From CBDEVH01 sp965243565 (GTDB taxonomy: Bacteria; Pseudomonadota; Gammaproteobacteria; Tethybacterales; Persebacteraceae): a stretch of 64,000 bases of DNA. The translations under genes and the position numbers were made by a program. The notes under the pieces were generated by a model. It saw only the letters and a program-made list of their open reading frames with translations, was not told where the DNA came from and made no database searches. The stretch lies in contig OZ251571.1 in assembly GCA_965243565.1 (NCBI GenBank), positions 558,001-622,000 of the forward strand, given 5' to 3'. Shown here in pieces: positions 1 through 8,071 of this stretch. How positions within the stretch are numbered: position 1 is the first letter of the stretch; each line of letters opens with the position of its first letter.

Positions 1-170
1 AATAATAAGATTATTAATTTTACCACAGCAACCAGTTTATACCAAACCACCGATTTTTTTTTCAAATAACATTATGCGTTTGTATTATTATTAAATAAAA
101 TGTGGTAACATTCACTCAGTGCTTTATATCAGGCACAAATCCATAAACTATTTAGAAGAGGGAATTAATA

Positions 171-1265
171 ATGAAGAAAATATTAGTAGCCGTATTGGCG
201 ACAGCTGCATTGGGGTTATCTGTACCCGCCAGCGCAAAAACAGTAATTCGTGTTCAATCTGTCATTCCGAGTAAGGCAGACGAAGTAACGATGTTAAAAG
301 ACTACGCCGCTAATGTTTATGCATTGACAAAAGGTGAAGTCGAAATTCAAGTCCTACCAGCAGGTGCTATCGTTGGTGTTAAAGAAACACTTGACGCCGT
401 TGATAAAGGCTTAATCGAAGGTGGTTTTGCGTGGACGCATTATTGGTCTGGCAAGCATCCCGCTGCTGTTTTGTTTGGTTCACCAACAGCCGGTGCCGGT
501 TTGGGTATTGACAACATCGCTTGGGTCTCATGGTATATGTGGGGTGGTGGTAAAGAACTCTACAATCGTTTATGGGACGAAATGGGCGTTAATATCAAAG
601 GTTTGATGTTGCAACCTGTTGGTCCTGAAGCATTGGGTTGGTTTAAAGAGCCTATTAACAGCATGGCAGACTTTCGCAAATATCGTTTTCGTGCGCCTCC
701 TGGCATCCCCGGTGAGACCTACAACGCAATTGGTGTAGCCGCAGTTGCAATGGGCGGTGGAGACATTCTTCCTGCACTCGAAAAAGGAACTATTGACGCT
801 GCCGAGTGGTGCTGTCCTAAGCCTGATAGCGTATTTGGTTTTCAGAAAGTCTTAAAACATTACTATTTGCAAGGTTTGCATCAAGTCGTTGTTAACGCTG
901 ATATGTACATTAACAAAGACGTATGGAACAGTTTAACCGCCGACCAACAAAAAGCAATGGAAATAGCCGCAGACGCTTCATTAATGCGTGCAATGGCGTA
1001 TCGCATCTATGAAAACGGCAAAGCCTTAAAAACGCTTACCGAAGACCACGGTGTTATTTTGCATGACACTCCTGCAGACTACTTCCCTGAGTACATGGGT
1101 GCAGTCGCACAGATAATGCAAAAATACAAAGATGAAAGCCCATTCTTCCTAGAAGTTTGGACATCTATGAGAGACTTTGCTGACATTGCTGTCCCATTTT
1201 GGGCAGGTGCGCAAACCACCAACGCCAACTTAGGCAACGCTTACGTTAACAGCAAAAAGAAGTAA
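171..1265 (+). CDS. TRAP transporter substrate-binding protein (DctP/TakP-like)
   Basis: Periplasmic receptor of a tripartite ATP-independent transporter, which delivers an organic acid to the membrane subunits encoded just downstream. Residues 1-22 form a Sec signal peptide (MKK, hydrophobic core, ASA cleavage site). The DctP-family fold is recognisable from YRFRAPPG (about 171-178), containing the likely carboxylate-binding arginine, and GTIDAAEW (206-213), a signature shared with TakP-type 2-oxoacid binders. The 364-residue length fits the TakP-like branch. A GAGGGA ribosome site lies 7 nt before the ATG. The ligand cannot be assigned from sequence; 2-oxo acids or lactate-like acids are plausible by family, and lactate oxidation genes occur elsewhere in the window, but that link is inference. 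Confidence 0.9.
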   Translation: MKKILVAVLATAALGLSVPASAKTVIRVQSVIPSKADEVTMLKDYAANVYALTKGEVEIQVLPAGAIVGVKETLDAVDKGLIEGGFAWTHYWSGKHPAAVLFGSPTAGAGLGIDNIAWVSWYMWGGGKELYNRLWDEMGVNIKGLMLQPVGPEALGWFKEPINSMADFRKYRFRAPPGIPGETYNAIGVAAVAMGGGDILPALEKGTIDAAEWCCPKPDSVFGFQKVLKHYYLQGLHQVVVNADMYINKDVWNSLTADQQKAMEIAADASLMRAMAYRIYENGKALKTLTEDHGVILHDTPADYFPEYMGAVAQIMQKYKDESPFFLEVWTSMRDFADIAVPFWAGAQTTNANLGNAYVNSKKK

Positions 1266-1277
1266 TCCTAAGACCAT

Positions 1278-1317
1278 AAAAAAATGGTTAGTTGGTAACA
1301 GCTAACCATTTTTTTTT
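1278..1317 (+). terminator. Hairpin terminator/attenuator between TRAP receptor and permease genes
   Basis: An inverted repeat with arms TGGTTAG and CTAACCA, extended by an A tract on the left and a T tract on the right, around a loop of about 10 nt, sits 12 nt after the receptor stop codon. It has the form of an intrinsic terminator. Since the permease genes follow on the same strand only about 30 nt later, it probably lets partial readthrough set a high receptor-to-permease ratio (inference). Confidence 0.8.
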
Positions 1318-1345
1318 ATAACGAAAACACTATTAAACTTATCAG

Positions 1346-1960
1346 ATGCCCGAAGTCGAAAAAACAATTGACGATGTTGAATTAGTTGACGAACTCATTG
1401 CCGAAGGACGCGGCGGTGTACTTGAAAAACCTGCCGACATGGCAAGATGGATGGCAAACACCATCACCCATATTGATAAATTTTCTCTACGAGTAGGAAA
1501 AATTGTCTCATGGATAATCGTTCCTATATTTTTATCGATGGTTTACGAAATCATTGCTCGTAAATTTTTTATAGCACCCACACTATGGGCTTATGACGTA
1601 AGCCGTATGTTATACGGTGCAATGTTTATGCTCGGCTCGGCATACGCTTTAATGCGAGGCGTTCATATCCGTGCTGACTTCTTGTATCGCACACTTAACG
1701 TTCGTGTACAAGGTCTCATCGACTTTACTCTATACGCATTACTATTTATGCCTTCTATGTTAGCATTTTTATACATATCATCCGAATACGCCTTTGAAGC
1801 ATGGCAACGTTCCGAACGTCTAGACGACACCGCATGGCGTCCATTAATCGCCCCTTTGCGTATAGCAATGGCATTCAGTGTATTATTATTAACCATACAA
1901 GGCGTATCTGAAACATTAAAATCATGGTATGCCTTCACCAAAGGTAAGTGGCCGCAATGA
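1346..1960 (+). CDS. TRAP transporter small permease (DctQ family)
   Basis: Small membrane subunit of the TRAP transporter; it pairs with the large permease to form the sodium-driven transport unit. The 204-residue protein has a polar N-terminal tail of about 45 residues, then four predicted membrane segments, as expected for DctQ. The N-terminal tail is longer than in most DctQ proteins, so an internal start is possible, but no better start is evident. Its stop codon overlaps the next gene start as ATGA at 1957-1960, indicating translational coupling. Confidence 0.85.
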   Translation: MPEVEKTIDDVELVDELIAEGRGGVLEKPADMARWMANTITHIDKFSLRVGKIVSWIIVPIFLSMVYEIIARKFFIAPTLWAYDVSRMLYGAMFMLGSAYALMRGVHIRADFLYRTLNVRVQGLIDFTLYALLFMPSMLAFLYISSEYAFEAWQRSERLDDTAWRPLIAPLRIAMAFSVLLLTIQGVSETLKSWYAFTKGKWPQ

Positions 1961-3273
1961 GCAACGAAACGTTGGGATTAATCCTTATAGGGTGCATGGT
2001 ATTTGCCATCTTTGTAGGATTCCCCATATCCTTTACCTTAATATTTTTAGGTTTGGTCTTTGGTTATTTAGGCTTTGGCGAAGTCGTATTTTGGTTATTA
2101 ACCTTACAATTTAACTCTGTCATGCTTGAGCAAACATTAGCGGCAGTACCGCTATTTGTCTTTATGGGCATAATGATGGAACAAGCGGGGCTTATGGAAC
2201 GGCTATTTGAAGCCATACGCATTATGTTATCCCGTGTTCGTGGTGCTTTGTACCTAGCCGTCTTATTCGTATCCACCATCTTTGCTGCTGCTACTGGCAT
2301 AGTAGGAGCATCCGTTACCATACTCGGCATTATGTCGGCAAAAACCATGAACCGTGCTGGATACGATGTACGTTTAGCAGCAGGCACCATCACGGCAGGA
2401 GGTACTTTGGGCATATTAATCCCCCCTTCCATTATGTTGGTTGTTATGGGGCCTGTACTTGAGGTCCCTGTAACCGATCTCTTTGCCGCCGCCATCATTC
2501 CCGGTATTATGTTGGCTGTTATGTACGCTTCCTATGCCGTCATACGCTGTATGATTGACCCAAGTTTAGGGCCAGCACTGCCTATTGACGAGCGAGTAAG
2601 TACAGCAACCGTATGGAGAGAATTTTTCTTAGGCTTGGTACCGCCCGCATTACTCGTATTCTCTGCACTAGGCAGTATTTTACTCGGCTTGGCAACACCA
2701 ACCGAAGCCGCTGGTTGTGGTGCATTTGGTTCATTAATACTATCACTAGCGTACCGTCGTTTAACATGGAAAAAATTCAACTCTAGCCTAATAAAAACGC
2801 TCGAAATATCAGCTTTAATACTATTACTTGTAGCCGCCTCTAACTTCTTTGGTGCTGTATTTTCGCGGTTGGGTACACCGACCATGCTAACCGAGTTATT
2901 ACTGACGCTAGATTGGCACCCAACTTTAATATTATTAATGATACTTTTATTTATATTCTTTTTAGGTTGGCCCCTTGAGTGGGTACCCATCGTATTAATA
3001 ATTGTCCCTATATTACTTCCTTTGGTTGAGCAGCTTGGCTTTAATTTAACATGGTTTGGCATACTTGTTGCGGTCAATTTACAAACCGCTTGGCTCTCTC
3101 CCCCGGTTGCACTATCTGCCTACTTCTTAAAAGGTGTGGTTCCCGAATGGGACTTAAAAGACATCTATTACGGCATGATGCAATTTATGGTGATTCAGCT
3201 AATTGGCTTAGCCCTTATAATCATATTCCCACAAATAGCCCTATGGCTACCTGAATATCTATACAGTAATTAG
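1957..3273 (+). CDS. TRAP transporter large permease (DctM family)
   Basis: Large, multi-spanning subunit that carries the ion-coupled substrate pathway. It is almost entirely hydrophobic, with the family's typical glycine-rich segments such as GTLGILIPPS in the first half and the WLSPPVALSAYFLKG motif near the C terminus. The frame is open from a GTG at 1948, but the ATG at 1957 overlaps the upstream stop as ATGA and is the better start, giving 438 residues. It completes a receptor-DctQ-DctM operon. Confidence 0.9.
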   Translation: MSNETLGLILIGCMVFAIFVGFPISFTLIFLGLVFGYLGFGEVVFWLLTLQFNSVMLEQTLAAVPLFVFMGIMMEQAGLMERLFEAIRIMLSRVRGALYLAVLFVSTIFAAATGIVGASVTILGIMSAKTMNRAGYDVRLAAGTITAGGTLGILIPPSIMLVVMGPVLEVPVTDLFAAAIIPGIMLAVMYASYAVIRCMIDPSLGPALPIDERVSTATVWREFFLGLVPPALLVFSALGSILLGLATPTEAAGCGAFGSLILSLAYRRLTWKKFNSSLIKTLEISALILLLVAASNFFGAVFSRLGTPTMLTELLLTLDWHPTLILLMILLFIFFLGWPLEWVPIVLIIVPILLPLVEQLGFNLTWFGILVAVNLQTAWLSPPVALSAYFLKGVVPEWDLKDIYYGMMQFMVIQLIGLALIIIFPQIALWLPEYLYSN

Positions 3274-3464
3274 CGAGCGATCAAGTAATGAGCGGATTTT
3301 TAAGTAGCGAATAAACGGCGGCTAACTCCAAACTCCAAACTCCAAATTTCAAAACCAACCATTAAAAATTTAGCTAAAACAGCCCTATTAGCCAGTAGTA
3401 GTGTGTTGGTATTTTGAGCACTGACAAAAATATAAGCGTGGCAAAGTCGGTGGTTAATGTTTTT
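3274..3464. other. Convergent intergenic region with short tandem repeat
   Basis: This region lies between convergent dctM and fghA. It holds three copies of the 7-bp unit AACTCCA at 3324-3344. No convincing terminator hairpin or gene is visible. Confidence 0.5.
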
Positions 3465-4313
3465 TTAAGGCAGTAAATATTTGGCATGAAAAGCAATATG
3501 TTCACCAATAAAACTGGCAATAAAATAATAACTATGATCGTAGCCTTTTTGCATTCTTAAATTAACAGGATAATCCGCTTTATGACAGGCATCAAGCAAT
3601 AAAGCAGGTTTAAGCTGACCTTCTAAAAAGTTATCGGCATCACCTTGATCGATTAACAATTCAAATTTTTTATTGGCATTTGCGGCACATGCAATCAATT
3701 CGCAGCTATCGTAGTGTTTCCATGTATTTTTATCGTCACCCAAATAAGTACTTAGAGCCTTTTCGCCCCATGGGCAATTAATAGGTGAGCAAATTGGCGA
3801 AAACGCCGAAACAGACTGATAACAATCGGGATTTTTAAGTGCCAACGTCAATGCGCCATGTCCGCCCATAGAATGTCCGCTAATCGATTGGCGAGACATA
3901 TCCACCGCAAAATTATCGGCGATTACGTCAGGCAACTCAACAACAACATAATCATCCATCTTATAATGGCTTGACCAAGGTGCTTTAGTGGCAGACAGAT
4001 AAAACCCAGCACCGCAACCCAAATCATAAGCATCATCATTAGCGACATCATCGCCTCTAGGGCTGGTATCTGGTGCGAGTAAGGCAATACCATGTTGGGC
4101 GGCATATTGTTGGGCACCGGCTTTACCAGAAAAATTTTCGTCTGTGCAAGTAAGCCCTGACAACCAAACCAAAACAGGCACTATTTGTGTTTGTGCTTGT
4201 GGTGGCAGATAAATGGCGGCAGTCATCTCACATTGATTGGTTGATGAATAATGTGAAAAACGGATATGTTCACCGCCAAAACAGCGGGTTTTTGAGATTT
4301 GATTAATGCCCAT
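3465..4313 (-). CDS. fghA: S-formylglutathione hydrolase
   Basis: Serine hydrolase of the esterase D family that splits S-formylglutathione into formate and glutathione, the last step of glutathione-dependent formaldehyde removal. The nucleophile elbow GHSMGGHGA (Ser148) is clear, an Asp in the QGDADNFL segment and a His in GYDHSYYF complete the triad, and the N-terminal LSGLTCTDENF motif is characteristic. The 282-residue length matches the family. It starts 2 nt after the stop of frmA on the same strand, so the two form an operon carrying both steps of the pathway. Confidence 0.95.
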   Translation of the reverse strand: MGINQISKTRCFGGEHIRFSHYSSTNQCEMTAAIYLPPQAQTQIVPVLVWLSGLTCTDENFSGKAGAQQYAAQHGIALLAPDTSPRGDDVANDDAYDLGCGAGFYLSATKAPWSSHYKMDDYVVVELPDVIADNFAVDMSRQSISGHSMGGHGALTLALKNPDCYQSVSAFSPICSPINCPWGEKALSTYLGDDKNTWKHYDSCELIACAANANKKFELLIDQGDADNFLEGQLKPALLLDACHKADYPVNLRMQKGYDHSYYFIASFIGEHIAFHAKYLLP

Positions 4314-4315
4314 GA

Positions 4316-5425
4316 TTAAAAAACAATGACGGAGCGAATAGACTTTCCTTCGTGCATTAAATCAAATGCGCGGTTAATATCTTGCAGCGGCATAGTATAA
4401 GAAACCATTTCATCAATTTTAATATCGCCTTGCATGTATTTTTCGACATAATCGGGCAATTGTGAACGTCCTTTAACGCCTCCAAAGGCGGTCCCTCGCC
4501 ATACACGTCCGGTAACCAGCTGAAAAGGGCGGGTGGATATCTCTGCACCAGCCCCGGCAACGCCGATAATAGTGGACTCTCCCCACCCCTTATGACAGCA
4601 TTCCAAAGCCGCGCGCATGGTCTGTGTGTGTCCGATACATTCAAAAGAATAATCGACACCACCATCGGTTAAATCGACAATAACATCCTGTATAGGTACA
4701 TCATATTTTTTAGGATTAATGCAGTCAGTTGCACCAAGCATTTTAGCCATTTCAAACTTATCTTCGTTAATATCAACAGCGACAATGCGTGAAGCCTTTG
4801 CCATAACTGCTCCTTGTACAACGCTCAACCCGATACCACCCATGCCAAAAACGGCAACCGTTGACCCTGCCTCTACCTTTGCGGTATTTAAAACAGCGCC
4901 AATACCGGTGGTAACGCCACAACCCAACAAGCAAACTTTATCCAACGGTGCAGCCTTATTTATTTTAGCAACAGCAATTTCGGGCAATACGGTATATTCG
5001 GCAAAAGTAGAAGTCCCCATAAAATGATAAATAGGTTTTCCATTCATTGACAATCGAGAGCTGCCATCTGGCATTAAACCCTTGCCTTGTGTGGCACGAA
5101 TCCTTTGACACAAATTGGTCTTATTCGATAGGCAAAACTTACAAGTTCCACACTCTGGGGTATAAAGCGGAATAACATGATCGCCCACTGCCACAGACGT
5201 AACACCCTCACCGACTTCTTCGACAACGCCGCCGCCCTCATGTCCAAGCACGGTAGGAAACAACCCTTCAGGATCTTCACCACTCAAGGTAAAAGCGTCG
5301 GTATGACAAACGCCAGTTGCAACAAGTCTGATTAAAACCTCGCCGCCTCTTGGCGGTGCCAGATCAATCTGTTCGATACTAAGTGGGGCATTTGGCTTCC
5401 ATGCAACAGCGGCGAGAATTTTCAT
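4316..5425 (-). CDS. frmA: S-(hydroxymethyl)glutathione dehydrogenase / class III alcohol dehydrogenase
   Basis: Zinc- and NAD-dependent enzyme that oxidises S-hydroxymethylglutathione, formed spontaneously from formaldehyde and glutathione. Catalytic zinc ligands Cys40 (GVCHTDAF) and His62 (GHEGGG) and structural zinc cysteines 92, 95, 98 and 106 (CGTCKFC...C) are all present, followed by a GMGGIG nucleotide-binding loop. The frame extends 14 codons upstream to 5467, but MKILAAVAWK at 5425 is preferred: it gives the usual length of about 369 residues and has AAGGA 8 nt upstream. No FrmR-type repressor gene is adjacent. Confidence 0.95.
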   Translation of the reverse strand: MKILAAVAWKPNAPLSIEQIDLAPPRGGEVLIRLVATGVCHTDAFTLSGEDPEGLFPTVLGHEGGGVVEEVGEGVTSVAVGDHVIPLYTPECGTCKFCLSNKTNLCQRIRATQGKGLMPDGSSRLSMNGKPIYHFMGTSTFAEYTVLPEIAVAKINKAAPLDKVCLLGCGVTTGIGAVLNTAKVEAGSTVAVFGMGGIGLSVVQGAVMAKASRIVAVDINEDKFEMAKMLGATDCINPKKYDVPIQDVIVDLTDGGVDYSFECIGHTQTMRAALECCHKGWGESTIIGVAGAGAEISTRPFQLVTGRVWRGTAFGGVKGRSQLPDYVEKYMQGDIKIDEMVSYTMPLQDINRAFDLMHEGKSIRSVIVF

Positions 5426-5522
5426 AATGATGTATCCTTTTGTAATTGGGTAAAAATGAGTGAACAAACAAAATTATACTAGACAAACCGTATTCAAGCA
5501 GCCCTCACTCAAATAACATAAG

Positions 5523-5552
5523 TGGGGGTAGGGGGGTGGGGGTAGAGTAGGG
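5523..5552 (+). promoter_or_regulatory. G-quadruplex-forming motif upstream of frmA
   Basis: Four G tracts (5, 6, 5 and 3 G) separated by loops of 2, 1 and 7 nt lie on the plus strand, about 100 nt upstream of the frmA start and just after the end of the uracil-DNA glycosylase gene. This satisfies the usual pattern for an intramolecular quadruplex and stands out in an AT-rich region. A regulatory role is inference. Confidence 0.5.
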
Positions 5553-5575
5553 TGGTCGTGGCGGAGTGATGTGAA

Positions 5576-6304
5576 TTAAAGCCCCATGTCATCTAATTGT
5601 TGATTGGCAATATCAAAAAAACCTTTATTCGATTTAGGATTAGCCGGGCTGGGGTGAATAATTTTGCCAATACGAACAGTGGACAAATTAGCAAAACACT
5701 GCTGTAATTTATTTTCGGCAAAATTTCCAATACCAACAAGCCATTGCGGTTGACAATACGCCACTATAAATTTTAAATACTCATCACAATACGCATACAA
5801 ATCCACTGTTTCTTGCTGTTTAAGTTTATCTGGTGTGAGATTTTTTGCTTTGTTATCACGCCCATCTATAAACAGCAATGGGCAGTAATTTAGAACAAAA
5901 GCATCATAAAAAAAATTATTGGCGGTGCCATAACGATTGGCAAATAATTGCCATAAACGCTTGCCACTGACTTCGCTCTTTTTGCACAAAAACCCATCAA
6001 TCGGGCGTTTGGGGTGCATATTGGTTGGGGGAGTAATGGTGCTACTAATCCCTAGCCAATCACGCACTTGTGCGACTTCACCAAATGGCACACCAGTTTG
6101 TGCCATGCCCCAAGGTCCCGGGTTAATACCCATAAATAACACTCTTTTAGACGGGGGTAGATTATGCAAATAGTGCGTTAGATACTTTAAATGTGCCGCC
6201 CAAGCATAATCCAGAGGATTATAGACATGAGTAACTGGAAGACTAAAATTTAACGCGTTGCAACGGCTGGACAGCTGTTGCGTTTTTTCAATAAGCGTCT
6301 TCAT
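5576..6304 (-). CDS. SMUG1-like single-strand-selective uracil-DNA glycosylase
   Basis: Base-excision repair enzyme that removes uracil and related bases from DNA. Residues 59-77 contain the SMUG1 signature GINPGPWGMAQTGVPFGEV, almost identical to the animal enzyme, and the C-terminal active-site loop HPSPANPKSNKG matches the SMUG1 HPSPxNPxxNKG motif with its catalytic histidine. The 243-residue length fits. Bacterial SMUG1 proteins are known but patchily distributed. The start overlaps the end of recX by 17 nt on the same strand, suggesting coexpression of two DNA-repair functions. Confidence 0.88.
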   Translation of the reverse strand: MKTLIEKTQQLSSRCNALNFSLPVTHVYNPLDYAWAAHLKYLTHYLHNLPPSKRVLFMGINPGPWGMAQTGVPFGEVAQVRDWLGISSTITPPTNMHPKRPIDGFLCKKSEVSGKRLWQLFANRYGTANNFFYDAFVLNYCPLLFIDGRDNKAKNLTPDKLKQQETVDLYAYCDEYLKFIVAYCQPQWLVGIGNFAENKLQQCFANLSTVRIGKIIHPSPANPKSNKGFFDIANQQLDDMGL

Positions 6305-6752
6305 TTAAGGTATAATTTTTTAAAAGTTCATGGATTGTATGAGACGAGAAACCACGATAATTAAAAAAATTAGAAATAGACTGATAGCTATTTTCGCTGC
6401 CATTGGGAAAACGTTTTTCCATCATATTGGTAGCGCGTGTTAGCTCATCGTCAAAACCTTCTTCTTTTACGATTATATCAATAAGTTCTTGGCAAAGGTT
6501 GTGTTGGGACAAATTATAGTAGAGTTTTTTATCGCCAAATTTATCTATATTGCTACGAATATAAATAACACCAAAGCGTTTATCTGACAGCAGATCGATA
6601 TCAATAAGATGTTCAATAGCAGCATCAATAGCACTACTGTCTATTTTTTTCAGTACCAGTTTACGTTTTATCTCGTGCTTAGAATGCTCGCGTTTTGCCA
6701 GCAGTTGACTTGCGAACTTTATCGCTTTTTTTATATTTTCATCAATACACAT
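6288..6752 (-). CDS. recX: Regulatory protein RecX
   Basis: Small helical protein that binds RecA filaments and limits recombinase activity. The 154-residue sequence shows RecX features: an N-terminal LLAKREHSKHEIKRKL segment, then DIDLLSDKRFGVIYIRSN, and repeated three-helix modules to the end (NFFNYRGFSSHTIHELL). recA is not adjacent, unlike the arrangement in many gammaproteobacteria. It is followed, with overlap, by the SMUG1-like glycosylase gene, and lies 3 nt after the stop of the TSUP transporter gene. Confidence 0.8.
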   Translation of the reverse strand: MCIDENIKKAIKFASQLLAKREHSKHEIKRKLVLKKIDSSAIDAAIEHLIDIDLLSDKRFGVIYIRSNIDKFGDKKLYYNLSQHNLCQELIDIIVKEEGFDDELTRATNMMEKRFPNGSENSYQSISNFFNYRGFSSHTIHELLKNYTLNEDAY

Positions 6753-6755
6753 AAA

Positions 6756-7562
6756 TTATAGTAAGGAATAGAGTAAATAGAAGGCAAAAAACAAAGTAAG
6801 ATAACCAAAAACACGTTTCAGTAGGAGTGTTGGTAATATTTCTGTTGCCTTTGATCCAAACCATGAAGTTATTATACTAAAACAAGCAATAGAAACAGTA
6901 GCTGTAATATACACCATACCAATCATATCTTCCGAATAAGGCACTTTTGGTGTTGGCGTTATTACGTAACCAGCCGTTGCAGCCGTTGCAACAAACAGAT
7001 TAATGGCCGAAGAGCTGCCAATGGCTTTTTTTATGGGCAACCCTAAGCGGTTTAAAAAAGGCACGTTAAGCACGCCGCCACCGATACCTATTAAAGAAGC
7101 AAAACAAGCAATCACTGATGCCATTGGCAAAACAATTAACTGATGAGGAAGTACAGATGAGGAAGTGTTGCTTTGACGATGATTTTGGACAAGCATTTGA
7201 TAACTATTTTGTAATAAAAAGCAAGACAATATAACGGTGAGAATCATCGATGAAAGATAAGGCGCAACCAATGTAGCAGAAAAACCACCACCAACCGCTG
7301 CAATTACAAACAAACGAATATACGACCAAACTACATTGTTCTGACGATTATGAGAATAAACGCTGGTGATACTGGTAAAAACAATAATACTAGCGGAAGT
7401 TGCAACGGCAACATGTGTTGCAACAAGCGGATCAAACCCTGCCAAACGAGTAAAAATAAGCACTGTTAATGGCACTATAATAATACCGCCCCCAATACCC
7501 AGCAATCCAGAAAAAAAACCGCTAACTATTCCTATACAAGCATACAGTGCAAACTCTAACAT
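6756..7562 (-). CDS. TSUP family membrane transporter (TauE/SafE-like)
   Basis: Predicted inner-membrane anion exporter or permease of the sulfite exporter TauE/SafE family. The protein has about eight membrane segments arranged as two homologous halves, each with the family's glycine-rich motif (GFFSGLLGIGGGIIIVP near residue 15 and SLIGIGGGVLNVP in the second half). The length of 268 residues is typical. Substrate is unknown; family members move sulfite, sulfoacetate or other sulfur compounds. It sits in a minus-strand run with recX, probably cotranscribed. Confidence 0.85.
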   Translation of the reverse strand: MLEFALYACIGIVSGFFSGLLGIGGGIIIVPLTVLIFTRLAGFDPLVATHVAVATSASIIVFTSITSVYSHNRQNNVVWSYIRLFVIAAVGGGFSATLVAPYLSSMILTVILSCFLLQNSYQMLVQNHRQSNTSSSVLPHQLIVLPMASVIACFASLIGIGGGVLNVPFLNRLGLPIKKAIGSSSAINLFVATAATAGYVITPTPKVPYSEDMIGMVYITATVSIACFSIITSWFGSKATEILPTLLLKRVFGYLTLFFAFYLLYSLL

Positions 7563-7586
7563 TGGCTATTTTCGGATTCAATAAAG

Positions 7587-8048
7587 CTAGAGTTTTAAAA
7601 AGTAATTTTCGATAACCATAAAATCTTTTTTAGTAACGGGTGTAATCGAAAGTCGATTACCACGTTTTAGCAAAAGCATATCTGCAAGTGCTGGCATTTC
7701 ACGAATGGCACGAAGCGATAAGATGGTTGGAAACTGTCGAACAAAAGCAACGCTAACGCACCACCATCGTGGTTTATCGGGAGATGATTTAGGATCGTAA
7801 TAATGACTTTTTGGATCAAACTGCGTTGGGTCTGGTTCGGCTAATTTTGCCACTGTTGCTTCACCAACAATACCCGGGTTAGGGCAGCTAGAATGATAAA
7901 AAAAAATTCGGTCTCCCACCGTCATATCATTCATCATAAAATTACGGGCTTGATAATTCCGAATCCCATCCCAAAATTCGCAATTATCTTTTTGTAAATG
8001 ATTAATCGAGTAAGTAGATGGTTCTGATTTAAAAAGCCAGTATTTCAT
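7587..8048 (-). CDS. EVE domain-containing protein
   Basis: A single EVE domain of the PUA-like superfamily, thought to bind modified bases in nucleic acids. Recognisable motifs are YWLFKSEPSTYS at the N terminus, WDGIRNYQARNFM, and FYHSSCPNPGIVGEATV. The 153-residue length equals that of stand-alone bacterial EVE proteins. It lies between pnp and the TSUP transporter gene on the same strand; the biological role of such proteins is not established. Confidence 0.88.
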   Translation of the reverse strand: MKYWLFKSEPSTYSINHLQKDNCEFWDGIRNYQARNFMMNDMTVGDRIFFYHSSCPNPGIVGEATVAKLAEPDPTQFDPKSHYYDPKSSPDKPRWWCVSVAFVRQFPTILSLRAIREMPALADMLLLKRGNRLSITPVTKKDFMVIENYFLKL

Positions 8049-8071
8049 GGTAGGTGTGAGTTAATAAAAAA

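Noticed and set aside
3283..3295. 13-nt identity AAGTAATGAGCGG with 57267-57279
   Set aside because: A single short match between two distant intergenic sites, with no pairing or further similarity; likely chance.
5426..5467. Longer N terminus for frmA
   Set aside because: The 14 extra codons lack family similarity and have a weaker ribosome site than the ATG at 5425.
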